Source: Pseudomonadota bacterium
GTDB taxonomy: Bacteria; Pseudomonadota; Alphaproteobacteria; Rhizobiales; Rhizobiaceae
Length of the DNA stretch: 64,000 nt
NCBI GenBank assembly: GCA_023451735.1
Contig: JAEXYH010000071.1
Location: forward strand, 62,001-126,000
Direction: 5' to 3'
A program made the position numbers and the translations under genes. Of this stretch, positions 16,528-25,197 are shown piece by piece (within the stretch, counting starts at the first letter, position 1; each line of letters opens with the position of its first letter). The notes below the pieces were generated by a model. It worked only from the letters and a program-made list of their open reading frames with translations, was not told the origin of the DNA and made no database searches.

Positions 16528-16539
16528 GGATCGGATCGC

Positions 16540-19500
16540 ATGGCAAGTTTCTTCATCGATCGGCCGATCTTTGCGTGGGTCGTCGCGATCTTCATCATGC
16601 TGGCGGGCGTGCTCGCGATACCGATGCTGCCCATCGCGCAGTATCCGAACGTCGCGCCGCCGCAGATTTCCATCTCCACCAGCTATCCCGGTGCTTCTCC
16701 GGAAAACATCTATCAGAGCGTCACGCGTCCGATCGAAGACGAACTGAACGGTGTGCCGGGACTGATCTATTTCGAATCAACGTCCGAATCGTCGGGCCGT
16801 ATCTCGATCAACGTCACCTTCGCGCCTGGCGCCAATATCGGTGAGGCGCAGGTCGAGGTACAGAATCGTATCGCCCGTGCCGAGCCGCGCCTGCCACAAG
16901 CCGTGACCTCGCAGGGTATTCGCGTCGAGCGCGCCGGTACGTCGTTCCTTATGGTCGTTTCGCTGACTTCGACGGACGGCAATACGGATGCGATCGGCCT
17001 TGGCGACTATCTGCAGCGTAACGTCATCGGCGAAATCCGCCGTGTCGACGGCGTCGGCAGCGCCCAGCTCTTCGCCACCCAGCGCTCCATGCGTATCTGG
17101 ATGGATCCCGACAAGATGGTCGGTCTCAGCCTGACCTCGGCGGACATCGTAAGTGCCATCGACGCACAGAACGCTCAGGTTGCGGGTGGACGCATCGGCG
17201 CAACACCGAACCCGATCGGCCAGCAGATTTCCGCAACGGTCAACGTCCAGGGGCAGCTGACCTCGCCGGAACAGTTCGGTGCGATCGTGCTGCGCGCCAA
17301 TCCCGACGGTTCTTCCGTGCGTCTTCGCGACGTTGCCCGCGTCGAAGTCGGCGGAGAAAGCTACAACTTCTCCAGCCGTCTGAACGGACAGCCAAGTGCG
17401 GCCATCGGTATCCAGCTGTCGCCGACCGGCAATGCGCTTGCAACGTCGGAAGGCGTCAAGGCGGTGATGGAGGAACTCTCCGGGTATTTCCCGGCGGGCG
17501 TACAGTACGAAATTCCCTATGATACGAGCCCGTTCGTGGCGGTCTCGATCGAGAAGGTCATCCATACCCTTATCGAAGCGATGATTCTCGTCTTCGTGGT
17601 GATGTTCATCTTCCTCCAGAACATCCGCTACACCGTCATTCCGGCGCTCGTCGTGCCCGTGGCGCTGCTCGGCACCTGTGCCGTCATGTATGCGTCGGGC
17701 TTCTCGATCAACGTGCTGACGATGTTCGCGATGGTTCTGGCGATCGGTATTCTCGTCGACGACGCGATCGTCGTCGTCGAGAACGTCGAGCGCATCATGG
17801 CGGAAGAAAAACTGTCGCCGAGGGATGCCACCCGCAAGGCGATGGGGCAAATCTCGGGCGCCATCATCGGCATCACACTGGTTTTGACAGCCGTTTTCGT
17901 GCCTATGGCCTTCTTCCCGGGCGCGGTCGGTATCATCTACCAGCAGTTCTCGCTGACGATGGTCGTTTCGATCCTGTTCTCCGGCTTCCTTGCGCTTTCG
18001 CTGACGCCGGCGCTGTGCGCATCGTTCCTCAAGCCGATCAAGGACGGGCACCACGAGAAGAAGGGTTTCTTCGGTCTCTTCAATCGCGGCTTCAACAAGG
18101 CGTCGCACGGTTATTCCAGCACTGTCGGTGGTATCATCAAGCGGTCCGGCCGCTTCATGATCATCTATCTCGCGCTGGTCGTCGGTCTTGGCTGGGCCTA
18201 TCTCCAGCTGCCGACGTCGTTCCTGCCGAATGAAGACCAGGGCTTTTTGATCGTCGACGTGCAGGCGCCGGCCGAAGCCAGCACCGATCGTACGATCGAG
18301 GTCATCTCCCAGATCGAGAAGATCGCAATGGCGGAAAAGGCTGTCGACCGCATCATCGCGATCAACGGCTTCTCCTTCTCGGGTTCCGGCCAGAATGCCG
18401 GCCTCGCCTTCATCACGCTCAAGGACTGGAGCGAACGCGGACCGGAAGATTCTGCCGATGCGCTGGCACAGCGCATCAATGGCCAGATCTTCGGTATTCG
18501 TGACGCAATCGCGTTCTCGCTGTCGCCGCCGCCCATCCAGGGTCTCGGAAACTCGTCCGGCTTCACCTTCCGCCTGCAGGACCGTGCAGGCGTGGGGCAG
18601 ACGGCGCTGGCTGCAGCGCGTGATCAGCTTATGGCCGAAGCCCGCAAGAGCCCGATGCTTGCAGGCTTGCGTATTGAAGGCATGCCTGATGCGGCACAGG
18701 TGAACCTGCTGATCGACCGCGAAAAGGCCAATACATTCGGCGTAACCTTCGGCGATATCAACTCGACGATTACTGCCAATCTCGGTTCGTCCTATGTCAA
18801 CGATTTCCCGAATGCGGGACGCATGCAGCGCGTGACGGTGCAGGCGGACGGTAATCAGCGCATGCAGACGGCCGATCTTCTGAAGCTCAACGTTCGCAAT
18901 GCCAGCGGTGGCATGGTGCCGATGTCCTCCTTCGCCTCAATCGAATGGATGCGTGGTCCGGCCCAGGTCGTCGGTTATAACGGCTATCCGTCGGTGCGTA
19001 TCGCCGGTCAGGCCGGTCCGGGATATTCGTCGGGTGATGCAATCGCGGAAATGGAGCGTCTTGCAGGCCAGCTTCCGAGCGGCTTCGGTTATGAATGGAC
19101 CGGTCAGTCGCTGCAGGAAATCCAGTCGGGCAGCCAAGCGCCGGCGCTGATCGCGCTTTCGATCCTGTTCGTCTTCCTGCTTCTGGCAGCGCTTTACGAA
19201 AGCTGGTCAATCCCGCTCTCGGTCATGCTCGTGGTGCCGCTCGGGGTGATCGGCTGCGTGGCGGCGGTGATGATCCGCAATATGCCCAACGACGTGTACT
19301 TCCTCGTCGGGTTGATTGCGATCGTCGGTCTGTCGGCAAAGAACGCGATCCTGATCATCGAGTTCGCCAAGGACCTGCGCGCGGAAGGCAAGACCACCTA
19401 TGAGGCAACCGTGGAGGCGGCACATCTTCGCTTCCGCCCGATCCTGATGACGTCCATGGCCTTTACCCTCGGCGTCGTGCCGATGGCGATTGCCACCGGC

Positions 19501-19686
19501 GCCAGCGCCGCCAGCCAGAACGCCATCGGTACCGGCGTCCTCGGCGGGATGATCTCGGCCACCGTTCTCGCGATCTTCTTCGTGCCGGCCTTCTTCATGT
19601 TCATCATGAGACTGTTCAGCAAGAGCACCCGTGCCGAGCCGATGGGTGGTAAATACGAGGCCAAGAACGGCACCTCGACACATTGA
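16540..19686 (+). CDS. RND multidrug efflux permease (AcrB/MexB-like, HAE1 family)
   Basis: 1048 aa, full length for HAE1 pumps. Starts MASFFIDRPIFAWVVAIFIM (TM1). The proton-relay residues are present: the Asp pair in GILVDDAIVVVENVER of TM4 and the Lys in GLSAKNAILIIEFAKDL of TM10. Two large periplasmic porter/docking loops separate TM1-2 and TM7-8. It should exchange protons for drugs, bile-salt-like or plant-derived amphiphiles. Located between its adaptor and the TetR-family regulator, followed by a strong stem-loop at 19693. Substrate range cannot be read from sequence. Confidence 0.96.
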   Translation: MASFFIDRPIFAWVVAIFIMLAGVLAIPMLPIAQYPNVAPPQISISTSYPGASPENIYQSVTRPIEDELNGVPGLIYFESTSESSGRISINVTFAPGANIGEAQVEVQNRIARAEPRLPQAVTSQGIRVERAGTSFLMVVSLTSTDGNTDAIGLGDYLQRNVIGEIRRVDGVGSAQLFATQRSMRIWMDPDKMVGLSLTSADIVSAIDAQNAQVAGGRIGATPNPIGQQISATVNVQGQLTSPEQFGAIVLRANPDGSSVRLRDVARVEVGGESYNFSSRLNGQPSAAIGIQLSPTGNALATSEGVKAVMEELSGYFPAGVQYEIPYDTSPFVAVSIEKVIHTLIEAMILVFVVMFIFLQNIRYTVIPALVVPVALLGTCAVMYASGFSINVLTMFAMVLAIGILVDDAIVVVENVERIMAEEKLSPRDATRKAMGQISGAIIGITLVLTAVFVPMAFFPGAVGIIYQQFSLTMVVSILFSGFLALSLTPALCASFLKPIKDGHHEKKGFFGLFNRGFNKASHGYSSTVGGIIKRSGRFMIIYLALVVGLGWAYLQLPTSFLPNEDQGFLIVDVQAPAEASTDRTIEVISQIEKIAMAEKAVDRIIAINGFSFSGSGQNAGLAFITLKDWSERGPEDSADALAQRINGQIFGIRDAIAFSLSPPPIQGLGNSSGFTFRLQDRAGVGQTALAAARDQLMAEARKSPMLAGLRIEGMPDAAQVNLLIDREKANTFGVTFGDINSTITANLGSSYVNDFPNAGRMQRVTVQADGNQRMQTADLLKLNVRNASGGMVPMSSFASIEWMRGPAQVVGYNGYPSVRIAGQAGPGYSSGDAIAEMERLAGQLPSGFGYEWTGQSLQEIQSGSQAPALIALSILFVFLLLAALYESWSIPLSVMLVVPLGVIGCVAAVMIRNMPNDVYFLVGLIAIVGLSAKNAILIIEFAKDLRAEGKTTYEATVEAAHLRFRPILMTSMAFTLGVVPMAIATGASAASQNAIGTGVLGGMISATVLAIFFVPAFFMFIMRLFSKSTRAEPMGGKYEAKNGTSTH

Positions 19687-19692
19687 TTGGTG

Positions 19693-19722
19693 ACCGCCGG
19701 AGGCCCGCAAGCCTCCGGCGGT
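19693..19722 (+). terminator. Strong stem-loop after the RND pump gene
   Basis: Perfect 12-bp stem ACCGCCGGAGGC / GCCTCCGGCGGT with a 6-nt loop, starting 6 nt after the pump stop codon. There is no T-tract, so it may be a partial terminator or an mRNA 3' stabiliser rather than a full stop before the regulator gene. Confidence 0.7.
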
Positions 19723-19779
19723 AACGGCCAACTTGGCCTGGGAGCGTGGAGAGCCCAGGCATGATGGAAAGGAGGAGGG

Positions 19780-20400
19780 ATGAGACGAACCAAGGCAGAG
19801 GCTGCCGAGACGCGCTGCTCTATCCTTGTCGCGGCTGAAAAACTCTTCTTCGAGAAGGGGGTCGCCACCAGCACTCTCGATGAAATCGCGACGGCGGCCG
19901 GCGTAACCCGCGGCGCGATCTACTGGCATTTCAACAGCAAAAGCGAGCTCTTTCTCGAGCTCTACAATGCGGCGGATCTGCCGCGCGTGAATATGGCGGA
20001 TGTCGAGGCGCCATGCGATGATGGCCGTGATCCGCTATCCCTGGTCGAGAAAATGGCTTGCGACTGGTTGCAGACGCTTGAGGAAGACCGGCATCGCCAG
20101 CGGCTTCTCTCGATCCTGCTGCGGACGAATTTTACGGAAGAGTTCCAGCCGGTCATGGACGAGCTTGATAAGCTTGATCGGGAGCATACGGGTTATCTGG
20201 AAAGCATTCTTGAGCGTGCCGCGAATGACAACCGGCTTGCTGCGGCATGGACGCCGCGCTCTGCCAGCAGGACGTTCAAGTGGCTAATGAAGGGAATTTG
20301 CTGGGACTGGCTGCTGTACGGCCAGAAATTCGACCTCAGCAAGGACGGTAGCGACAAGGTGAAGAGATTGCTGGCGAGTTTTCGTAGCAATCCAGCTTAA
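19780..20400 (+). CDS. TetR family regulator, AcrR-like
   Basis: 206 aa. Opens with MRRTKAEAAETRCSILVAAE and the TetR HTH LDEIATAAGVTRGAIYWHFN near residues 30-50, which is the AcrR/TtgR subfamily signature. The C-terminal domain (TetR_C_2-like) would hold a hydrophobic drug pocket. ATG 19780 follows GGAGGAGGG. Lies 93 nt downstream of the pump on the same strand, behind a stem-loop, instead of the usual divergent position upstream. Probable repressor of the pump operon via the repeat at 15271-15298. Confidence 0.92.
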   Translation: MRRTKAEAAETRCSILVAAEKLFFEKGVATSTLDEIATAAGVTRGAIYWHFNSKSELFLELYNAADLPRVNMADVEAPCDDGRDPLSLVEKMACDWLQTLEEDRHRQRLLSILLRTNFTEEFQPVMDELDKLDREHTGYLESILERAANDNRLAAAWTPRSASRTFKWLMKGICWDWLLYGQKFDLSKDGSDKVKRLLASFRSNPA

Positions 20401-20475
20401 AGTACACCGCGAGCATTTAGCTTTAGCGACTTGTTTTATCGTATTTTTCTTGGGTGAATGCTTCACGGAAATTCG

Positions 20476-20505
20476 CCGTCGGCCAACAGCCGACGGAGGT
20501 TTTGA
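20476..20505 (+). terminator. Rho-independent-type terminator after the TetR gene
   Basis: Perfect 8-bp stem CCGTCGGC / GCCGACGG with loop CAACA, followed by AGGTTTTG, 75 nt downstream of the regulator stop and facing the convergent XRE gene. Confidence 0.65.
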
Positions 20506-20572
20506 AACGCCGCAGGCATTTGAGATGAATGACGCGCCGGGGTGACAAATGTGGCCGTGGAGGGCGCCGGCA

Positions 20573-20830
20573 TCAATACCAGCGTGGGCCTGCGCCTCGG
20601 CCATCCATCAACCATGTGACGCTGACCTGCAGAACGCCCGCCATCATATCGAGGCGATTGGAGCGCGGTTCTGCGCGATCGTTTTCCCACGCCGACCATG
20701 TGCCGGGTTCGACCCCCAGTATCCGGGAGGCCTCATCGACGGAGATGTCGCGGGCATCACGGGCAAGGGAGATCCGTCCGCCCAATGTATCGTCGATGCC
20801 GTAGGCCGGCTCGAATTTTCGATTGCTCAT
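20573..20830 (-). CDS. Small XRE-family helix-turn-helix protein
   Basis: 85 aa from ATG 20830, with GGGGA about 8 nt upstream; the open frame extends to 20881 but without a good site. The HTH region reads LARDARDISVDEASRILGVEPGTWSAWENDRAEPRSNRL (residues about 20-58 in two parts), typical of Cro/C1-type DNA-binding domains with the WENDR recognition tail. There is no effector domain. It is isolated between the convergent TetR gene and the betaine transporter genes, 65 nt upstream of the last binding-protein stop. Target unknown; it might act locally, or be a solitary regulator or an antitoxin-like protein without a visible partner. Confidence 0.8.
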   Translation of the reverse strand: MSNRKFEPAYGIDDTLGGRISLARDARDISVDEASRILGVEPGTWSAWENDRAEPRSNRLDMMAGVLQVSVTWLMDGRGAGPRWY

Positions 20831-20895
20831 CAAAGTGTCCCCATGTCGAATAAAGTGGCCGCCCGTGATGTGGACGGCCACTTTTCATTCAGATG

Positions 20896-21804
20896 TTAGC
20901 CTTCTTCACCGACCCAGGTTTTGATCTGGTCCGGATGATCCTCGATGTATTTGGCGACCGCCTCGTCGTAGGAGGTTTCCTGCGCGTCGGACATGCCGGC
21001 TTCAAGATCCTCGAGCGGTATCTTCATACGCGACAGGAATTCCGCGGCTTGCGGATTGTCGGTCTTGAAATCCTTGCGGGAGAGGATGTCGACATGTTCC
21101 GATCCGCCGATCGATTTCTTCGGATCGTCGATGTAACGCAGCTTGTATTTGCCGAACATCCAGTGCGGGCTCCAGGCTGTCGCCACGAACCACTTTTCGC
21201 CGCGGTAGGCGCGATCGACGGCCGACAGCATTCCGGCTTCGCTGGAGATCTGAAGCTTGTAGTCATCAAGCGCATAGTCCTTCAGCGCCTGCTGTGACAG
21301 GCGGGTCAGACCGGCACCCGGTTCCGTGCCCTGAACGATGCCAGCCAGTTTTTCCTGCACCTCGGGCTTCTTCAGGTCTTCGAACGAAGCGACTTCGCTT
21401 TCCGGAACATAGGCGGGTACAACCCAGCCCTGGCGTGCGCCTTCATAAATGGTGCCGAGTGTTTCGACCCTGTCCTCGACCTTTGCGTAATAGTCGGCAT
21501 GCGTCACTGGCAGCCACGCCATCAGGATCGCGTCGAGATCGCCGCGGCTGACGCCTTGGTAAAGGGGCGCGACATCGGTCTGCACCAGCTCGACCTTCTG
21601 ACCGAGTTTATCCTCGACGATCTTGCCGGCAAGCTTGGTGACGAATTCGGCATCGGACCATGGTGCGTAACCGAGCTTCAATGTCTTGGCATCCTGCGCC
21701 ATGGTGGGCAGAGCAGAGGTCGTGAGAAGTGCTGCGGCGAGCACGAGTGTGGCGCCGAGCGTCGTGCGGCGGTTCAGGCCGTTTCGGTAAAAAGTCTTCA
21801 GCAT
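20896..21804 (-). CDS. Glycine betaine/choline-type ABC substrate-binding protein, copy 2
   Basis: 302 aa, OpuAC/ProX family. Signal peptide MLKTFYRNGLNRRTTLGATL... with cleavage near PTMAQ. The mature N-terminus LKLGYAPWSDAEF and the segments MAWLPVTHADY and VATAWSPHWMF carry aromatic residues that in ChoX/ProX form the quaternary-amine box. About three quarters identical by eye to copy 1, but the first box segment differs (GYAPW here, GWSAW in copy 1). ATG 21804 has AAGGAG upstream; the open frame to 21852 lacks a site. It is last in the operon, separated from copy 1 by 161 nt containing a 12-bp stem-loop. Confidence 0.92.
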   Translation of the reverse strand: MLKTFYRNGLNRRTTLGATLVLAAALLTTSALPTMAQDAKTLKLGYAPWSDAEFVTKLAGKIVEDKLGQKVELVQTDVAPLYQGVSRGDLDAILMAWLPVTHADYYAKVEDRVETLGTIYEGARQGWVVPAYVPESEVASFEDLKKPEVQEKLAGIVQGTEPGAGLTRLSQQALKDYALDDYKLQISSEAGMLSAVDRAYRGEKWFVATAWSPHWMFGKYKLRYIDDPKKSIGGSEHVDILSRKDFKTDNPQAAEFLSRMKIPLEDLEAGMSDAQETSYDEAVAKYIEDHPDQIKTWVGEEG

Positions 21805-21921
21805 GTGCTCTCCTTGTGGGAGGTCGGCAGGTGCTGTATCGGCGCCTTTCATGGCGGCGAAGACAGCAGACGGCCTTAAAATTCTGGCTTCCGATGTGGA
21901 AGTCGAGGCAGTGTCGCGGGA

Positions 21922-21958
21922 CGTTCACGACCGCGCTTCAAGGACACGGTCGTGAACG
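21922..21958 (-). terminator. Stem-loop between the two duplicated binding-protein genes
   Basis: Perfect 12-bp stem CGTTCACGACCG / CGGTCGTGAACG with a 13-nt loop, 8 nt downstream of the copy 1 stop in the direction of transcription. No T-tract follows. It probably attenuates transcription into copy 2 or protects the upstream mRNA 3' end. Confidence 0.6.
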
Positions 21959-21965
21959 GAGCCAA

Positions 21966-22874
21966 TCAGCCTTCGTTGCCGACCCAGGTTTTGATCTGGT
22001 CCGGATGGTCCTTGATGTATTTTTCGACTGCCTCGTCGTAGGATGTCTCCTGCGCGTTGAACATCGCAGCTTCGAGATCATCGATCGGCAGCTTCATGCG
22101 CGAGAGGAAGCTGGCCACTTTCGGGTTCTCTTCGCCAAAGCCCTTGGTCGCGAGAATGTTGACATGTTCGGCTTCACCGAGCGACTTCTTGGGGTCGGCC
22201 AAGTAACGCAGCTTGTGCTTGCCGAACATCCAGTGAGGGCTCCAGGAGGTGGCGACGAACCACTTCTCGCCGCGATAGGCACGGTCGACGGTGGTCAGCA
22301 TGCCGGCTTCGCTGGAAATCTGCAGCTTGTAGTCGTCGAGTGCGTAGTCCTTCACGGCCTGTTCCGAAAGACGCGTCAGGCCGGCACCCGGATCGATGCC
22401 CTGGATAGTGCCCGAAAGCTTTTCCTGAACCTCGGGCTTCTTGAGATCCTCGATTGAGGCGATCTCGCTTTCCGGGATATAGGTGGGAACCACCCAGCCG
22501 AGCTTCGCGCCGTCATAGACGGTGCCGAGCGTCTCGACGCGGTTCTTCACCTTGTCGAAATAGTCGGCATGGGTTGCCGGCAGCCAGTTCATCATCATCA
22601 CGTCGACATCGCCGCGGCTGACACCCTGGTAGAGCGGTGCGACATCGGTCTGCACCAGTTCGACCTTGCCGCCGAGTTCATCGGTAATCAGCTTGGCTGC
22701 GAGCTTGGTGACAAATTCGGCATCGGACCATGCGGACCAGCCGATCTTCACCGGCTTGACGTCCTGCGCCATGGTGGGAAGTGCGGAGCCTGCAATGAGG
22801 GCTGCGGCAAGGCCGAGCGTGGCGCCAAGGGTGGCGCGACGGGTAAGGCCGGCAACGGAAAAAGTCTTCAGCAT
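21966..22874 (-). CDS. Glycine betaine/choline-type ABC substrate-binding protein, copy 1
   Basis: 302 aa, same length and domain plan as the copy at 20896. Signal peptide ending PTMAQ; aromatic box candidates in KIGWSAWSDAEF, MMNWLPATHADYF and VATSWSPHWMF. ATG 22874 with AAGGAG 5-6 nt upstream. It follows the permease gene by 65 nt and is likely the main receptor of the system. The copies share long exact blocks, for example EKWFVAT and SPHWMFGK, which points to a tandem duplication followed by divergence at ligand-contact segments. Confidence 0.93.
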   Translation of the reverse strand: MLKTFSVAGLTRRATLGATLGLAAALIAGSALPTMAQDVKPVKIGWSAWSDAEFVTKLAAKLITDELGGKVELVQTDVAPLYQGVSRGDVDVMMMNWLPATHADYFDKVKNRVETLGTVYDGAKLGWVVPTYIPESEIASIEDLKKPEVQEKLSGTIQGIDPGAGLTRLSEQAVKDYALDDYKLQISSEAGMLTTVDRAYRGEKWFVATSWSPHWMFGKHKLRYLADPKKSLGEAEHVNILATKGFGEENPKVASFLSRMKLPIDDLEAAMFNAQETSYDEAVEKYIKDHPDQIKTWVGNEG

Positions 22875-22939
22875 GTGTTCTCCTTAAGGGAGGTTTGCAT
22901 TCGCGGGTTCAGCACCCGCATGGTTTGGCGCGGAATAGC

Positions 22940-23821
22940 TCAGGCTGTTGCCGTTGCCAGTTCCTCACGCTCGGACTTCTTGAAAAGCAGGCCCCAAAAC
23001 GCGGCGCGCGGCTTTCCGAGGGATTGGGTGAGCCGGTCGAGAATGACCGCAAGGATGACGACGGCAAGCCCACCTTCGAAACCGGTTCCGACGTCGAGGC
23101 GCTGGATGCCGGTCAGGACCGTGTTGCCGATGCCGCCGGCGCCGATCATCGAGGCGATAACCACCATCGACAGCGACAGCATGATCGTCTGGTTGATGCC
23201 GGCCATGATGGAGGGCATGGCATTGGGCAGCTGCACCTTGAACAGGAGCTGCGTCGAGGTGCAGCCGAAGGCGTTGCCGGCTTCGATGAATTCGGCATGG
23301 ACCTGGCGGATGCCGAGATTGGTAAGGCGCACGACCGGCGGCATGGAGAAGATGACGGTCGCGATCGCGCCGGGCACGGCTCCGAGGCCGAAGAACATGG
23401 CGGCAGGGATCAGATAAACGAAGGCCGGCATGGTCTGCATCAGGTCGAGGATCGGGCGAACGACCGCGGCGACCGAATCCTTGCGCGCCATAGCAATGCC
23501 GAGCGGCAGGCCGATGATGATCGCCATCAGCGTCGAGGCAATGACCAACGACAGGGTTTCCATCATCGCGCCCCAAAGGCCCATGTGGTTGACGAGCCAG
23601 AGGGCCACGCCGGTGAGAATGCCGAAACCAAGGCTTACACGCCAAAGCGAGAGAGCGACAAAGATGGCGATGCCGAGCGGCATCGGCAGGGCGACAAGCG
23701 CATCCTGGATGCTGCCGGTCACGAAGCCGATCAGGCTGGCGATGAAATCGAGGACGGGCGAAAAGTTGTCCAGAACGTAATTGACGGCGGCGTCGATGCC
23801 GTCACCGATGTCGAAATTCAT
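22940..23821 (-). CDS. proW: Betaine/choline ABC transporter permease (ProW/ChoW-like)
   Basis: 293 aa with about six to seven hydrophobic segments and the BPD_transp_1 domain in the C-terminal two thirds. The EAA loop region reads EFIEAGNAFGCTSTQLLFKV followed by LPNAMPSIMAGINQ. N-terminus MNFDIGDGIDAAVNYVLDNF is the usual amphipathic start of ProW proteins. It lies 45 nt after the ATPase gene and 65 nt before the binding protein. It forms the membrane channel for osmoprotectant or choline uptake. Confidence 0.93.
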   Translation of the reverse strand: MNFDIGDGIDAAVNYVLDNFSPVLDFIASLIGFVTGSIQDALVALPMPLGIAIFVALSLWRVSLGFGILTGVALWLVNHMGLWGAMMETLSLVIASTLMAIIIGLPLGIAMARKDSVAAVVRPILDLMQTMPAFVYLIPAAMFFGLGAVPGAIATVIFSMPPVVRLTNLGIRQVHAEFIEAGNAFGCTSTQLLFKVQLPNAMPSIMAGINQTIMLSLSMVVIASMIGAGGIGNTVLTGIQRLDVGTGFEGGLAVVILAVILDRLTQSLGKPRAAFWGLLFKKSEREELATATA

Positions 23822-23866
23822 GAGGTCTATCTCCGGTGATTGGCCGGTTATGGGAAGGGCGTGTGA

Positions 23867-25099
23867 TCAGCTGGCGCGATCGAGCGTTTCGAGCAGCGTC
23901 GACTTGCTGATGGACCCGAGATACCGCTTGTTGTCGTCGATGACGGGCACGGGCCAGGGGCTGGCCGCCACCCTGCCAAGAACATTCGACAAGGGCTCAT
24001 CCGCCGCTATCGGCTCAATCTCGGAGAGAAAGGCGCCGCGATAGGGGTCGGTCGCCTTGGCGCGCATCTTTTCGACGAGCGAGGCTTGGCTGACCACGCC
24101 GTGATAGGTCTTGTCGCGACCTAAAATGATTGCGTATTCCCGGTCGAAATTCTTCATCCGCTCCAGTGCGGCGGCAGCCGTGGTGCCTTGGCGCTCGATG
24201 ATTGTGATCTGCGTCTTGCGCGCCACATCGCCGGCCTTGAAGACCTGCGAGACATCGACATTGCGGAAGAAGGACCGCACATAATCGTTGGCCGGGCTCA
24301 TGACGATCTCGTCCGGCGTGCCGACCTGGATGACGTTGCCGTTCTGCATGATGCAGATACGGTCGCCGATGCGCATCGCCTCATCGAGATCGTGGCTCAC
24401 GAAGACGATCGTTCGGCTGTGTTCGGCCTGAAGGCGGACAAGCTCGTCCTGCATTTCGGTGCGGATCAGCGGGTCGAGCGCGGAAAAGGCCTCGTCCATC
24501 AGCAGGATAGTTGGCTCGCTCGCAAGCGCGCGGGCAAGGCCGACACGCTGCTTCATACCGCCGGAGAGCTGGTCGGGCATGCTGTCGGCATAACCGTCGA
24601 GCCCGACGGCCTTGAGCGCAGTGAGCGCTTTCTCCTTGCGCTCAGCCTCACCGACGCCGGCGACTTCGAGACCGAAGGCGGCGTTGTTGAGCACCGTGCG
24701 GTTGGGCAGAAGCGCGAACGATTGGAAAACCATGCTGATATCGCGACGGCGGACATCGATCAGTTCGCGGCGGGACATTTTCGTGATGTCCTTGCCGTCG
24801 ATCTCGATCGAACCTGCCGTCGGCTCGATAAGACGGTTCAGCAGTCGCAGGAGGGTAGATTTGCCGGAGCCGGAAAGGCCCATAATGACGAAAATCTCGC
24901 CAGCCTTGATCTCGAAGCTGGCATTGTTGACGCCGACCGAACAGCCGGTCTGTGCGTGGATTTCGGATTTCGTCTTGCCGGCGCGGACCATTTCCAGAGC
25001 CTTTTCAGGCCGCTCGCCGAAAATCTTGTAGACATTGTTGAGACTGATCTTGGTCGAAGCCGGCTCTGCCGACGCGTCATTTTCAGTTGCAAAAGCCAT
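23867..25099 (-). CDS. proV: Betaine/choline ABC transporter ATP-binding protein with CBS domains (ProV/ChoV-like)
   Basis: 410 aa. Walker A GLSGSGKST, signature LSGGMKQR, Walker B ILLMDEAFSALDP (the DEAFSALD form typical of ProV/OpuA). The C-terminal 120 residues form a tandem CBS module (ITIIERQGTTAAAALERM... and PWPVPVIDDNKRYLGSI), which in OpuA-type systems senses ionic strength or nucleotides. An in-frame TGA directly precedes ATG 25099, so the start cannot be extended. The nearest AAGGAG is 35 nt upstream, separated by a hairpin. First gene of the leftward operon. Confidence 0.94.
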   Translation of the reverse strand: MAFATENDASAEPASTKISLNNVYKIFGERPEKALEMVRAGKTKSEIHAQTGCSVGVNNASFEIKAGEIFVIMGLSGSGKSTLLRLLNRLIEPTAGSIEIDGKDITKMSRRELIDVRRRDISMVFQSFALLPNRTVLNNAAFGLEVAGVGEAERKEKALTALKAVGLDGYADSMPDQLSGGMKQRVGLARALASEPTILLMDEAFSALDPLIRTEMQDELVRLQAEHSRTIVFVSHDLDEAMRIGDRICIMQNGNVIQVGTPDEIVMSPANDYVRSFFRNVDVSQVFKAGDVARKTQITIIERQGTTAAAALERMKNFDREYAIILGRDKTYHGVVSQASLVEKMRAKATDPYRGAFLSEIEPIAADEPLSNVLGRVAASPWPVPVIDDNKRYLGSISKSTLLETLDRAS

Positions 25100-25109
25100 T
25101 CAATCTTGG

Positions 25110-25140
25110 GCCCGCACTCGATAGTGGGGGCGTTCTCCTT
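25110..25140 (-). promoter_or_regulatory. Hairpin separating the proV Shine-Dalgarno from its start codon
   Basis: Arms GCCCGCACT (25110-25118) and AGTGGGGGC (25123-25131) pair at 8 of 9 positions with loop CGAT. AAGGAG (minus strand) is at 25135-25140. Folding would bring it to about 13 nt from ATG 25099. No other ribosome-binding site is visible. Confidence 0.45.
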
Positions 25141-25197
25141 TTATGATTTCCTTTGGGGCAGCGCGCGCATGATCGGCGCTAAGGATATCAAAACACT

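Noticed and set aside
16777..18108. Long minus-strand open frame opposite the RND pump
   Set aside because: Antisense shadow of a highly conserved pump gene; rich in Asp/Arg/His as expected from reverse-frame GC-rich codons.
20896..22874. One of the two betaine binding-protein genes being a pseudogene
   Set aside because: Both frames are full length with signal peptides, ribosome-binding sites and aromatic-box residues.
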